The position numbers were made by a program, and so were the translations under genes. The notes beneath the pieces were generated by a model. That model saw only the letters and a list, made by a program, of their open reading frames with translations. It had not been told where the DNA came from and ran no database searches. Shown piece after piece: positions 27,855 to 36,458 of a stretch of 64,000 nucleotides of DNA (positions within the stretch are counted from its first letter, which is position 1; the number at the start of each line of letters is the position of its first letter). The DNA is from Syntrophus sp963665935 (GTDB lineage Bacteria; Desulfobacterota; Syntrophia; Syntrophales; Syntrophaceae), in the NCBI GenBank assembly GCA_963665935.1, contig OY762510.1, forward strand, positions 3,782,001 through 3,846,000, written 5' to 3'.

Positions 27855-28517
27855 ATGAACGGGAAAAAATTTTTTATGGGGGCGGTTTTATCGCTGCTTA
27901 TTCTCATCTCCGTCTCCGCTGCCCAGGCAGCCACAGTTTACTGGACGGATTGGACCACAAAGGGTACCAATACAGTGACCGGAACAATGACCATCGGTTC
28001 GAAAACAGTCGATGTGACCTTCAGCGGTGCTTATTACTTTGCCCAGACAAGTGGGGGAACAAATTACTGGTCCCCTGACACACCGTACAAAAGTTCGACT
28101 GTCGATAATGCACCGCCAGCGTCTGACATCATTGCCTTGGGTTCCGGTGGCACGGTAACGATCACCTTCTCCGAGGCGGTCACCAATCCTCTGCTTGCGC
28201 TGGTGAGCTGGAACGGTAATCACCCCAGATTTGACGATGAGATTACATTCCTGAGTTATGGCCAAGGCTATTGGGGTAACGGTACCCCCGTCATGGACGC
28301 CGACAAGAAAGGGTTCTATGGAAACGGAGAGGTTCACGGAGTCCTTCAACTGACGGGAACTTATGACTCGATCACCTTCACTCATACCGGCGAGTATTGG
28401 CATGGCCTTACGGTCGGTGCGGTGGATCTTGCTCCCGTGCCCATTCCCGCGGCCCTCTGGCTCTTCGGTTCCGGGCTGGTCGGACTTGTTGGCCTGAAGA
28501 GGAAGATCCGAAGATAA
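27855..28517 (+). CDS. Secreted VPIPA-CTERM protein
   Basis: 220 aa with ribosome-binding site AAGGAGG 5 nt upstream. A signal peptide (FFMGAVLSLLILISVSAAQA) is followed by a beta-rich domain of about 160 residues (TVYWTDWTTKGTNTVTGTM, IALGSGGTVTITFSEAVTNP) of no named family I recognise. The C-terminus carries PVPIPAALWLFGSGLVGLVG then LKRKIRR, a canonical VPxPA-CTERM sorting signal. It follows the LamG-CTERM gene in the same direction with about 90 nt between them and ends at a strong terminator. Confidence 0.88.
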   Translation: MNGKKFFMGAVLSLLILISVSAAQAATVYWTDWTTKGTNTVTGTMTIGSKTVDVTFSGAYYFAQTSGGTNYWSPDTPYKSSTVDNAPPASDIIALGSGGTVTITFSEAVTNPLLALVSWNGNHPRFDDEITFLSYGQGYWGNGTPVMDADKKGFYGNGEVHGVLQLTGTYDSITFTHTGEYWHGLTVGAVDLAPVPIPAALWLFGSGLVGLVGLKRKIRR

Positions 28518-28550
28518 AAAATATCCTTTCCTGTACTTCCGTCGCGCATA

Positions 28551-28583
28551 AAGGCGGGATCTTCGGGTCCCGCCTTTTTTATT
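28551..28583 (+). terminator. Rho-independent terminator
   Basis: A 9-bp perfect stem AAGGCGGGA / TCCCGCCTT with an 8-nt loop containing TTCGG is followed by TTTTTATTT. It lies 33 nt after the VPIPA-CTERM gene. Confidence 0.9.
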
Positions 28584-28749
28584 TAGAGAGCGAAAAGTCT
28601 GTCCTCCTTACTCACATGACATCCAAATATCCAGAACCGCGCAGATTTCGCAACCAAGGGAAAATCATTCTTGTCATGCTCTTTGTTTTTTGATAGCAAA
28701 GCGGCTGATTTACAGAATCACATCATCATTTATGGCAAGGCGGCAGAAC

Positions 28750-29742
28750 ATGCAGAAGGATTCGACGATAACCCGGGCAGGAGAAGTGCTCCGGATCGAA
28801 GCGGAGAGCATCCTGCAACTCATCGGCAGACTGGATGAAAATTTTTCCCGGGCGGTAGACATCATTTATCGTTCTCCCGGCCGGGTCATTGTGACCGGCA
28901 TCGGGAAGTCCGGATTGATCGGGAAAAAGATAGTCGCCACAATGACGAGCACCGGAACCCAGGCCCTTTTCCTTCATCCCGTTGAAGGCCTGCATGGCGA
29001 TCTCGGCATCGTCACGAAGGACGATGTCGTGTTGGCCATCTCCAACAGCGGGGAAACCGAAGAGGTGAACCGTCTCATCGGCAGCATTAAGAAGATCGGC
29101 GCCCCGCTGATTTCTTTTACGGGGAATCCCTCCTCAACCATGGCCCGTGCCAGCAACGCCGTAATCGATGTGGGCGTGGAGCGGGAAGCCTGCCCCTTCG
29201 GACTGGCCCCTACCTCCAGTTCGACAGCCTCTCTGGCCATGGGTGACGCCCTGGCGGTCGCCCTGATCGATAAGCACAAATTCAGCGAAAAGGACTTCTA
29301 CAAATTCCACCCCGGCGGCAGCTTGGGACAACGGTTGCGGGCAAAGGTCAGGGACGTCATGATCAGCGGCCCGGACATCCCCAGGGTATATACAGCAACC
29401 CCGGCCATTGACGCCATATCGGTTCTCGACGAAAAAAACAAAGGCTTTCTTCTGGTCACCGATCGGGAGAATTGTCTCCTGGGGATTCTGACGGATGGTG
29501 ATGTCCGTCGGCTGGTTCGAAAAGGCGCCTCGATCTCCGGCAAGTCGATCGATGAAATCATGACCCGGTCACCCAAATCCATTAAAGACGACTGGTCACT
29601 CGCCCAGACGATTGAATTCATGCAGAGGGATGAAATCACCGCCCTGGCCATCGTGAACGGCGGCAACCAACTCCAGGGTTACATTCACCTGCACGACATC
29701 CTCGGGAGGGGAGGAACAATCCGCATCTCTATCTCAGGATAG
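28750..29742 (+). CDS. kdsD: D-arabinose-5-phosphate isomerase
   Basis: 330 aa from ATG 28750 (AAGGCGG, 7 nt upstream); ATGs at 28732 and 28690 lack a site. The SIS domain (about 30-180) has TGIGKSGLIGKKIVATMTST, HGDLG and ISNSGETEEV, followed by ACPFGLAPTSSST. Two CBS domains occupy about 205-330. It interconverts ribulose-5-phosphate and arabinose-5-phosphate, the first committed step to Kdo for lipid A-linked LPS core. It stands alone; kdsA and kdsB are not in the window. Confidence 0.95.
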   Translation: MQKDSTITRAGEVLRIEAESILQLIGRLDENFSRAVDIIYRSPGRVIVTGIGKSGLIGKKIVATMTSTGTQALFLHPVEGLHGDLGIVTKDDVVLAISNSGETEEVNRLIGSIKKIGAPLISFTGNPSSTMARASNAVIDVGVEREACPFGLAPTSSSTASLAMGDALAVALIDKHKFSEKDFYKFHPGGSLGQRLRAKVRDVMISGPDIPRVYTATPAIDAISVLDEKNKGFLLVTDRENCLLGILTDGDVRRLVRKGASISGKSIDEIMTRSPKSIKDDWSLAQTIEFMQRDEITALAIVNGGNQLQGYIHLHDILGRGGTIRISISG

Positions 29743-29812
29743 ACAAGCGCACATTCGCCCTAATCATCCCCGGATCGGTCGCTTGGAAACGTATCGCCTG
29801 TGTAGAAATTCA

Positions 29813-30847
29813 ATGAATTCTTATCTTCTTAGAATGCGCCTCTCAATTTTGACGTTTTCCTTTGTCGCTCTGCCCTTGTTTTTTCTGCCCGTACAAGGGA
29901 TCTGCTCCGGAACGGTTCCCCTCAACAAAGGAGCCATTGTCACAATGACGGATATTGACGACGCCGGCACGGAAAGCCCCAAACATTCTCTTCTCAACTT
30001 AAGATACAGCGGCTCAGCGGAAAGCGATCCCGCCCACAAAACATTGCGGGCCATGGCCAAAGCGTCACCGGATTCAAAAGCCTCCTACCTGGCCAGGATG
30101 ACAACCCGATTCTCCCTGCAGAAGGGAACAGACGGATCAACCTATGGCAAAGCCAGGATTACCCTCTATGGGCTCTCCTATTTTGGCTCAGTGAACACCT
30201 CACGGGCTGCGGCGGGAAAGGCCATCCTGAAAATGACTGTTTCCAGCACGACAAACAAGACCAGAACGGAATTAATCCTTTTGACTGCCTCGGGGAATGA
30301 GGGATCTCCAAAGATTTACTCGAAAGACAAGACTGGCGGCTCGGTAGATTTTTCCGTTGCCGCCGGCGACACGATTATTGTGGAATTGGAACTTGCCGTT
30401 ACAGCAGGGACTGGGTTCCAGGACCTTCCTGCCGAAGTCGACTTTAATTCAGGAGAGAAAAAAGTCCGTTTTGAAGGAGTCCGGGTTGAAATTCTGGAGA
30501 CGGACGCTCCGCTTCCCATTGCCACGCCCCTTCCCGAACAGGTCTTCTTTTACGACAACGCCCGGTGCCTCAACCGCACCCCCACGAGTTGCCTTGTCCT
30601 GAATAAAGGAGAGCAGGTTGATGACCTGGCAGAGCGATCGGTGTCTGAGGGTCTGTCGGACACCTGGAATGACCGGATTTCCTGCCTGAAAATCGGAGCG
30701 AAGATAAACCAGGTGATTGTCTATCAGTATCCTGATTTCAAAGGCAAGAGCCGGACCTTCACCCGAACGAGCTCAAACCCCCTGGGGGTATGGAGTCTTT
30801 CGGGAGGGGGATGGGATAAAAGCATCAGTTCCATTGTCGTGGAATAA
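29813..30847 (+). CDS. Secreted protein with C-terminal beta/gamma-crystallin domain
   Basis: 344 aa from ATG 29813; alternative starts are TTG 29783 and ATG 29834, and none has a clear ribosome-binding site. Signal peptide (RLSILTFSFVALPLFFLPVQ, ending GICSG). The middle (about 30-230) is beta-rich and resembles a DNRLRE/CBM-like sandwich. The last 90 residues contain a beta/gamma-crystallin motif pair (VFFYDN, DTWNDRISCLKIG, VIVYQYPDFKGKSRTFT and GWDKSISSIVV). The N/D-N/D-x-x-S/T-S calcium-site signature is recognisable as NDRISC and WDKSISS. The role is unknown, possibly calcium-stabilised extracellular. Confidence 0.85.
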   Translation: MNSYLLRMRLSILTFSFVALPLFFLPVQGICSGTVPLNKGAIVTMTDIDDAGTESPKHSLLNLRYSGSAESDPAHKTLRAMAKASPDSKASYLARMTTRFSLQKGTDGSTYGKARITLYGLSYFGSVNTSRAAAGKAILKMTVSSTTNKTRTELILLTASGNEGSPKIYSKDKTGGSVDFSVAAGDTIIVELELAVTAGTGFQDLPAEVDFNSGEKKVRFEGVRVEILETDAPLPIATPLPEQVFFYDNARCLNRTPTSCLVLNKGEQVDDLAERSVSEGLSDTWNDRISCLKIGAKINQVIVYQYPDFKGKSRTFTRTSSNPLGVWSLSGGGWDKSISSIVVE

Positions 30848-30866
30848 ATCCCCTCCGGAATCCGGA

Positions 30867-31271
30867 TCAGGGTAGATTGCGAAGAAGGTTCACCAGCACT
30901 TTTCTTGTTCGCGGGCCATCAAACTCGCAGAAGAATACCGACTGCCAGGTTCCCAGAACCAGGCGGCCATTTTCAACCATCACCATTTCCGAAGAACCGA
31001 CCAGCGATGTCTTGAGATGGGCATCGGAGTTCCCTTCCCCATGGCGGTATTGAGGGTCCCCGAAGGGGATCAGTTTGTTCAGTCCCATCAGGATATCCCT
31101 GGGAACGTCGGGATCGGCGTTTTCATTGATGGTCACGGCTGCCGTCGTATGAGGAACAAAGACGAAGCAGATGCCGTTCTGAATGCCGCTCTCTTTCACG
31201 GTGTCTTGAATTGAACCGGTGATATCGATCATCTCGATACGTTTGCCTGTCCGAACAGAAAAAGATTTCAT
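30867..31271 (-). CDS. yjbQ: YjbQ/UPF0047 family protein
   Basis: 134 aa, full length for the family. Conserved core: GICFVFVPHTTAAVTINENA, then DP, PRDIL, YRHGEGNSDAHLKTSLVGSS and LGTWQSVFFCEFDGPRTRKV. The invariant His residues form a metal-type pocket. The family has been linked to weak thiamine-phosphate synthase activity, but its physiological role is uncertain. It is the last gene of the yjbQ-larB-larC minus-strand operon, 15 nt after larB. Confidence 0.93.
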   Translation of the reverse strand: MKSFSVRTGKRIEMIDITGSIQDTVKESGIQNGICFVFVPHTTAAVTINENADPDVPRDILMGLNKLIPFGDPQYRHGEGNSDAHLKTSLVGSSEMVMVENGRLVLGTWQSVFFCEFDGPRTRKVLVNLLRNLP

Positions 31272-31286
31272 GATCTCCCCTTTTCT

Positions 31287-32027
31287 CTACAATTGATTGA
31301 TCATGCTGGCGATATACCCGGCACCATAGCCGTTGTCGATATTGACGACACAGACACCGCTTGAGCAACTGTTGAGCATGGCCAGAAGGGCGGAAAGACC
31401 ATGAAAGCTTGCTCCGTAGCCGACACTTGTGGGAACGGCGATGACGGGTTTATCCACCAGCCCACCCACAAGACTGGGAAGGGCGCCCTCCATCCCGGCA
31501 ACGACAATGACCACCCGAGCCCCCCGGATGGCTTCCAGATTGGCAAAGAGGCGATGAACGCCGGCAACGCCCACGTCCACTATCCGTTCAACGCGGTTGC
31601 CGAATAGTTCAGCCGTCACGGCGGCCTCTTCAGCAACCGGCAGGTCAGAGGTTCCGGCGGTTACAACGGCAATATAACTGGAAGGGACTTCCACTTTTTT
31701 TCGTTTGATGGCAACAACCCTGGCCAGAGGGGAGTAACGGGCATCAGGACAGATTTCTCGAATTTCTTCAAACAATTCCTGGTTCACCCGCGTCGCCAGA
31801 ATATTGCTATCCCGTTCCAGCATCGCCTTCAGAATCGCTTTAACCTGCTCGGCCGTTTTACCGGAGCAGTAGATCACCTCCGGATAACCGACGCGCGATT
31901 CCCGCTGGAGGTCAACCTTGGCGCACCCCACATCCAGATAAAACTGCCCCTTTAAAAGGCTCACGCCCTCATCGACCCCAACGGTACCATCCTTCACTTT
32001 TTCAAGAATCTCGCGGAACGTCTCCAT
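31287..32027 (-). CDS. larB: Pyridinium-3,5-biscarboxylate mononucleotide synthase LarB
   Basis: 246 aa. The C-terminal two thirds is the PurE-like AIR-carboxylase fold: VTAGTSDLPVAEEAAVTAEL, VVVAGMEGALPSLVGGL, VIAVPTSVGYGASF and NIDNGYGAG. The N-terminal part (REILEKVKDGTVGVDEGVSL) is typical of LarB. It carboxylates and hydrolyses nicotinic acid adenine dinucleotide to the biscarboxylated precursor of the nickel-pincer nucleotide cofactor of lactate racemase. It follows larC by 33 nt. Confidence 0.95.
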   Translation of the reverse strand: METFREILEKVKDGTVGVDEGVSLLKGQFYLDVGCAKVDLQRESRVGYPEVIYCSGKTAEQVKAILKAMLERDSNILATRVNQELFEEIREICPDARYSPLARVVAIKRKKVEVPSSYIAVVTAGTSDLPVAEEAAVTAELFGNRVERIVDVGVAGVHRLFANLEAIRGARVVIVVAGMEGALPSLVGGLVDKPVIAVPTSVGYGASFHGLSALLAMLNSCSSGVCVVNIDNGYGAGYIASMINQL

Positions 32028-32060
32028 CTGCGGTGCTCTCTTTTCCCTCAGTAAAATATC

Positions 32061-33245
32061 TCACTCCTCAGTCTGTCCTGAAGACAACAGATCCATGATC
32101 TCTTTGATCCCGACCCCGTTTTCTCTGGCCAACCTCTTACAATCTTCATATTCCGGCTTGGATTTGATCCTTCTTCCTCGAAAAACGGCATATTTCATTG
32201 AGACGGGACCGTATGGGGTTTTCACTTCGGCAAACTCTCTTTTCAGCATGGCCTTGGAAATCCGGCTGGATCTCAAACCGAACGTTGTCGTCTGATGCCA
32301 GATAACCTCTTCCATGTCCCTTTTCCTGTCTCCACTGCAGATGATACTGAGCGTCACTGCTGGACGGGATTTCTTCATAATGATCGGCGTAAGATAGACA
32401 TCCAGCGCCCCTTTTTCAAAAAGGGCCTCCATAACCGCCTCATACAGTTCCGGATTCATATCATCAAGGTTGCATTCCACCAGCCAGGCATCCTCTTCCG
32501 TTACCCCCTCCTCGAGGCCGTCCTCGATCTCCCCAAGATAGACACGCAGGACATTGGGAATCTCCGTATCTCTCTGTCCGATCCCGTAACCAATTTTTTG
32601 GGGCGTGAAATTCACCTTATCCGTGAAGGCGTTCACTGTAGCCGCAAGAATCGCCGCTCCGGTCGGTGTCGTTGTTTCGAATGGCACGGCGCCATACTTT
32701 ATGGGAATTCCCTTGAGAATCTCCGTTGTCGCCGGAGCCGGAACAGGCAGAATCCCATGGGCGCACCGGACAACCCCTCCTCCGACTTCAACGGAAGAAG
32801 AAAGCACCCGATCCACTTGTAAAAAATCCAGACATACGGCTGCGCCGACAATATCGAGAATGGAATCGATGGCTCCCACTTCATGGAAATGAATTTCTTC
32901 CAGAGGGCAGTCGTGAATTCGGGCTTCCGCCTCGGCAATCTTCATGAAAATAAGGAGGGAAAGCTCCTTTGCCCTTTCAGACAACTCGCTTTCCTGAATA
33001 AGCAGGGCGATTTCCGGATAGTTCCTCGAATGTCGAGGAGAAGACTCCGGGGGTATGAATACTTCGAATCGTGTTCCTGAAATGCCACGCCGTTTATCCT
33101 GGAAGATTCGAATTTCATAGGAATCAATTCGAATCTTTTTCAATTCCTCCAGAAGATAGGATGGGTTCACCCCGAGATCCAACATGGCGCCCAGATTCAT
33201 GTCGCCGCTGATTCCTGAAAAGCAATCATAATAAAGGATTTTCAT
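32061..33245 (-). CDS. larC: Nickel insertion enzyme LarC (nickel-pincer nucleotide cyclometallase)
   Basis: 394 aa, uninterrupted, unlike the Lactobacillus gene that needs a programmed frameshift. Family features include MKILYYDCFSGISGDMNLGA, HFHEVGAIDSILDIVGAA, TPTGAAIL and the C-terminal NLDDMNPELYEAVMEALFEK with PIIMKKSRPAVTLS. It inserts Ni into the pyridinium bisthiocarboxylate nucleotide in a CTP-dependent way. It is first of the operon and divergent from nikR, 237 nt away. larA and larE are not in this window. Confidence 0.95.
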   Translation of the reverse strand: MKILYYDCFSGISGDMNLGAMLDLGVNPSYLLEELKKIRIDSYEIRIFQDKRRGISGTRFEVFIPPESSPRHSRNYPEIALLIQESELSERAKELSLLIFMKIAEAEARIHDCPLEEIHFHEVGAIDSILDIVGAAVCLDFLQVDRVLSSSVEVGGGVVRCAHGILPVPAPATTEILKGIPIKYGAVPFETTTPTGAAILAATVNAFTDKVNFTPQKIGYGIGQRDTEIPNVLRVYLGEIEDGLEEGVTEEDAWLVECNLDDMNPELYEAVMEALFEKGALDVYLTPIIMKKSRPAVTLSIICSGDRKRDMEEVIWHQTTTFGLRSSRISKAMLKREFAEVKTPYGPVSMKYAVFRGRRIKSKPEYEDCKRLARENGVGIKEIMDLLSSGQTEE

Positions 33246-33414
33246 TCTATTATTCCGCCGCGATTCTTATGGGCAGTTGCCTTGAGCTCATCGCAATTGT
33301 TGTCAGCCCTTTTTCTAAGAAACATCCTTTTCCAAAAATTTAACCTGTCGTTTTCAGCATCCCCTGCAGGTCATGGCCCTTTATAAAAAACTGCACGTTC
33401 TGAAATATAATGAT

Positions 33415-33444
33415 TTGACGGACGATCCTGGAAAGCGCTATAAA
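33415..33444 (+). promoter_or_regulatory. Candidate sigma-70 promoter of nikR
   Basis: TTGACG (33415-33420), 18-bp spacer and TATAAA (33439-33444), ending 38 nt before the nikR ATG. No textbook NikR palindrome could be seen nearby. Confidence 0.55.
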
Positions 33445-33482
33445 ACAGGAACTATCGTAATCTAACCAAGGGGAAAGATGCT

Positions 33483-33896
33483 ATGGCCGAGATCGTCAGA
33501 TTCGGAGTGTCATTGGAGAACACCTTGCTTAAACAGTTCGACCGGTTGATTAACGAACAGAGTTACACGAACCGTTCCGAAGCCATCCGCGACTTGATCC
33601 GCCAGGAATTATTGAAGAAGGAATGGACGGAGGATCAGGAAGTCGCCGGCGCAATAACGTACATCTATGACCATCATCAGAGGGACCTCCTGAACAGGAT
33701 TATTGATGTCCAGCATGATTTCCATGAGGTGATCAAGTCGACACAGCATATTCATCTGGACCATAACAACTGCCTGGAAATCGTTGCCGTTAAAGGAAAT
33801 TCTACGCTTATCAGCAACCTGTCCAACACGCTGAAGGCCTTGAAAGGCGTGAGGCATGGCTCGTTGAGCATTTCGGGTATCGGCCAGATCGCTTAG
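33483..33896 (+). CDS. nikR: Nickel-responsive transcriptional regulator NikR
   Basis: 137 aa. The N-terminal ribbon-helix-helix domain (RFGVSLENTLLKQFDRLI, then YTNRSEAIRDLIR) binds DNA as a dimer. The ACT-like C-terminal domain carries all four square-planar nickel ligands: His78, His89, His91 and Cys97 (HIHLDHNNC), two residues shifted from E. coli H76/H87/H89/C95. It represses its targets when nickel is bound. Ribosome-binding site AAGGGGA lies 8 nt upstream. Divergence from larC-larB-yjbQ suggests it controls nickel-pincer cofactor synthesis as well as itself; that is inference. Confidence 0.96.
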   Translation: MAEIVRFGVSLENTLLKQFDRLINEQSYTNRSEAIRDLIRQELLKKEWTEDQEVAGAITYIYDHHQRDLLNRIIDVQHDFHEVIKSTQHIHLDHNNCLEIVAVKGNSTLISNLSNTLKALKGVRHGSLSISGIGQIA

Positions 33897-34008
33897 CGGC
33901 GCCGCCATAGTCATACTCATAAATTCTTTACCGAAGTCAAGATAATTATCTTTTTGTAAGAAAATCCGGATTCGTTCAAATTCCTTTTTGCACCGGCATG
34001 ATTTTCTT

Positions 34009-34944
34009 CTATGGATTTGCTTTGACAGTCGGTGTTTCCAACCGTTCGGCACTTTTCACCGTTCCTGAAGGTTCGTCCTTTCCTTCAGCCGGATTCTTTG
34101 TTTCTTCAACCTCAGACTTTTTCTGCACCTCTGCCTCTTTATCCGTGGCCGATGGAAGTTTTGGTGAAGGCTCCGTTGCCACTGCCTCGCTCGGAGGAGC
34201 CTCCTCCGGTTCCTTCATGACCGCCTCGTAATCCGGAATGACAATCCCCCGCTTGACCATGATCCGGTAAATTCTTTCCGAGCGATTCCGAACATATTTC
34301 GACAACCCCAGGGGATTATAGCGCCTCGGATTCGGAAGGACGGCTGCCAGAGTCGCCGCTTCCTGCGCGGACAAAGCCGAGGCCGGTTTTCCATAATACT
34401 TACGGGATGCTGCTTCAATCCCAAAGATTCCCTCCCCCCATTCGGCAACATTCAGATAGAGTTCGATAATCCTCTTCTTAGACAAAGCCTTCTCAATCCT
34501 CCATGTCAAAATAGCCTCCTTGATTTTCCGGATGGGATTTTTTGACGGAGAAAGATAAAGATTTTTAGCCAGTTGCTGGCTTATGGTGCTTCCGCCTACC
34601 TGAAATCTTCTTTTCTTGAGATCCTCTTCAAAGGCCTTTTGAAGGGCTTCGTAATCAAACCCTTCATGACGCCAGAATTTATCGTCTTCAGAAATGATGA
34701 CCGCTTTGATGACCAGAGGGGAAATCCGGGATAGCCTGACCCATTTTTGATTGATGCTGATATCTTTCCCCTCGTCCCTCCATTCCTCCTCTCTGAATTC
34801 CATAAAGGCCGTTTTAGAAGGGTTTTCTTTCTTCAGTTTGTTCACATTCGGATAAAAAAAATACATTCCTGAATTAATCACAATTCCCACAAACAGGGCT
34901 GCCAAACCCAACAACAAAATTCTTTTAATCATTCTCGAATCCAT
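34009..34944 (-). CDS. mtgA: Monofunctional peptidoglycan glycosyltransferase
   Basis: About 311 aa from ATG 34944; in-frame starts up to 35010 and at 34932 are possible and none has a clear ribosome-binding site. The TM anchor (IKRILLLGLAALFVGIVINS) is followed by a GT51 domain with catalytic SEDDKFWRHEGFD, GGSTISQQLAKNLY, RKIKEAILTWRIEKALSKKR, ELYLNVAEWG and FGIEAASRKYYGKPA. The last 75 residues are a Pro/Glu/Lys-rich tail, unusual for MtgA. It polymerises lipid II at the periplasmic face without a transpeptidase domain. Confidence 0.93.
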   Translation of the reverse strand: MDSRMIKRILLLGLAALFVGIVINSGMYFFYPNVNKLKKENPSKTAFMEFREEEWRDEGKDISINQKWVRLSRISPLVIKAVIISEDDKFWRHEGFDYEALQKAFEEDLKKRRFQVGGSTISQQLAKNLYLSPSKNPIRKIKEAILTWRIEKALSKKRIIELYLNVAEWGEGIFGIEAASRKYYGKPASALSAQEAATLAAVLPNPRRYNPLGLSKYVRNRSERIYRIMVKRGIVIPDYEAVMKEPEEAPPSEAVATEPSPKLPSATDKEAEVQKKSEVEETKNPAEGKDEPSGTVKSAERLETPTVKANP

Positions 34945-35239
34945 TTCATTTGAACATTTTCCAACAATGTTGGCTTGTTCTTTGCTAGATGAACACTCCA
35001 TATTTATCACGGGAGTTTGGGTTGACGTTTTTTATCTCATTCTCCTTTATTTTAAAAGAAATAATGAGGATCATTGATTATTTTTTAGGCATGGATGAAA
35101 AGCAAAAAAATAAGTTTGACTAATCGAAATAATTTCTATAAAGGGTGATAAATTTTTGTGTACAGTTTGTCGTCCAATGCCAAAATCTGTGCATCGTTAG
35201 ATAGTGGGGCGACCCCCGACCAGACTAAGGAGGTACTTC

Positions 35240-36262
35240 ATGACAAGACGGCGGATTTTCTTTTGGATGGGACTTGCGATCCTGTTCGTATTTGGTCTTT
35301 CCCAGGAAGGACTTACAAAGGAAACCTACAAAGTAAAACGTGGCGATACTCTGGCTAAAATCGCAGATCAGCTAGGGGTATCCGTCAAAGATCTGCAGCG
35401 GGCCAACGGGTTGAAAAAGACGGCCCTGAAACCCGGTCAGGTTCTTTCAGTTTCAAAATCACCTTCGAAGAAATCTTCAACAAAACAAGTCGCTAAATCC
35501 GAAAAAAGCCCTAAATTAAAATCGGAATCTTATACAGTCAAAAAAGGCGACACGCTTCAGGGCATCTCCAAAAAGTACGGCGTTTCAATTGCTGAGCTTA
35601 AAGCCATGAACCGGCTCAGGACTCAAGCCTTGAAGCCCGGCCAGAAGCTGGCACTTGCCAAACGTCAATCTACACCGGCAGTTGCAAAAGAGAGCAGACA
35701 CCAGCAAGTGGGGCCTGTTCTAAATACTGAGGATGAAGAAATCCTTCTTGAGGATGATTCGGAAGACGGGGAATCCATTGACGAGGATTGGGACGCTGTA
35801 GAGAGGGACAAGCAAGCAAGTGCAGAGTTGCTTGGTAAATGGAACAGTCCGACTGAAAGACAGATCTTTGTGCGCGTCGTCAAGGGATTTCTCGGGACGC
35901 CTTACCGATTTGGCGGTTCTTCGGTGCGGGGGATCGACTGTTCAGGCTTCGTTGCAAAGGTATACCAGTTCTTCGACGTTAAATTGCCTCGGACGGCAAG
36001 AGAACAGTCCCGCATGGGCGTGCGCGTGGCAAAAAATGAACTCCAAGAAGGTGATCTGGTTTTCTTCAATACCCGGCGAGCCTTCGGTCATGTGGGGATC
36101 TATATTGGAAACAACGAATTCATTCATGCTTCGTCAGGACAATCCGGCAAAAACGTAAGAATAGACAGTCTGGATAAACCGTATTATAATCAGCGTTTTA
36201 TAAAGGCCGTTCGAGTTAAGGGAATGAAAGGCGTGAAATCGGGTGAACGTGATTTATCGTAA
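35240..36262 (+). CDS. LysM-LysM-NlpC/P60 peptidoglycan endopeptidase
   Basis: 340 aa from ATG 35240 (AAGGAGG, 7 nt upstream). Signal peptide (RIFFWMGLAILFVFGLSQ). Two LysM domains start YKVKRGDTLAKIADQLG and YTVKKGDTLQGISKKYG, with a Lys/Ser-rich linker. An acidic stretch (DEEILLEDDSEDGESIDED) precedes the C-terminal NlpC/P60 domain with catalytic Cys in GIDCSGFV, His in FGHVGIYIG and the third-residue His in FIHASSG. It cleaves peptide cross-links (D-gamma-Glu-Dap type by family). It ends at a strong terminator. Confidence 0.94.
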   Translation: MTRRRIFFWMGLAILFVFGLSQEGLTKETYKVKRGDTLAKIADQLGVSVKDLQRANGLKKTALKPGQVLSVSKSPSKKSSTKQVAKSEKSPKLKSESYTVKKGDTLQGISKKYGVSIAELKAMNRLRTQALKPGQKLALAKRQSTPAVAKESRHQQVGPVLNTEDEEILLEDDSEDGESIDEDWDAVERDKQASAELLGKWNSPTERQIFVRVVKGFLGTPYRFGGSSVRGIDCSGFVAKVYQFFDVKLPRTAREQSRMGVRVAKNELQEGDLVFFNTRRAFGHVGIYIGNNEFIHASSGQSGKNVRIDSLDKPYYNQRFIKAVRVKGMKGVKSGERDLS

Positions 36263-36329
36263 AAGTCAAAAGGAAGTTTACCTTCTTCCTTTGATGTTAT
36301 AAACCGCATAAAAAATCCTGGAGTTGATG

Positions 36330-36366
36330 GGCATCGGAATCTTATCGGGATTCCGATGCCTTTTTT
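36330..36366 (+). terminator. Rho-independent terminator
   Basis: A perfect 12-bp stem GGCATCGGAATC / GATTCCGATGCC with a 7-nt loop is followed by six T residues, 67 nt after the NlpC/P60 gene. Confidence 0.93.
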
Positions 36367-36458
36367 GTTTAGAAAAGCAGAATTATTTTGTTTGCTTTTT
36401 ATGTTCAATCTGGTTAAATTTTATAAAATTTCAAATTGTTAACCTTAAGACCTCTTCT

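Noticed and set aside
33246..33482. NikR operator in the larC-nikR gap
   Set aside because: I looked for the known NikR palindromes (GTATGA-N16-TCATAC and similar) and saw none; NikR control of larC remains inference only.
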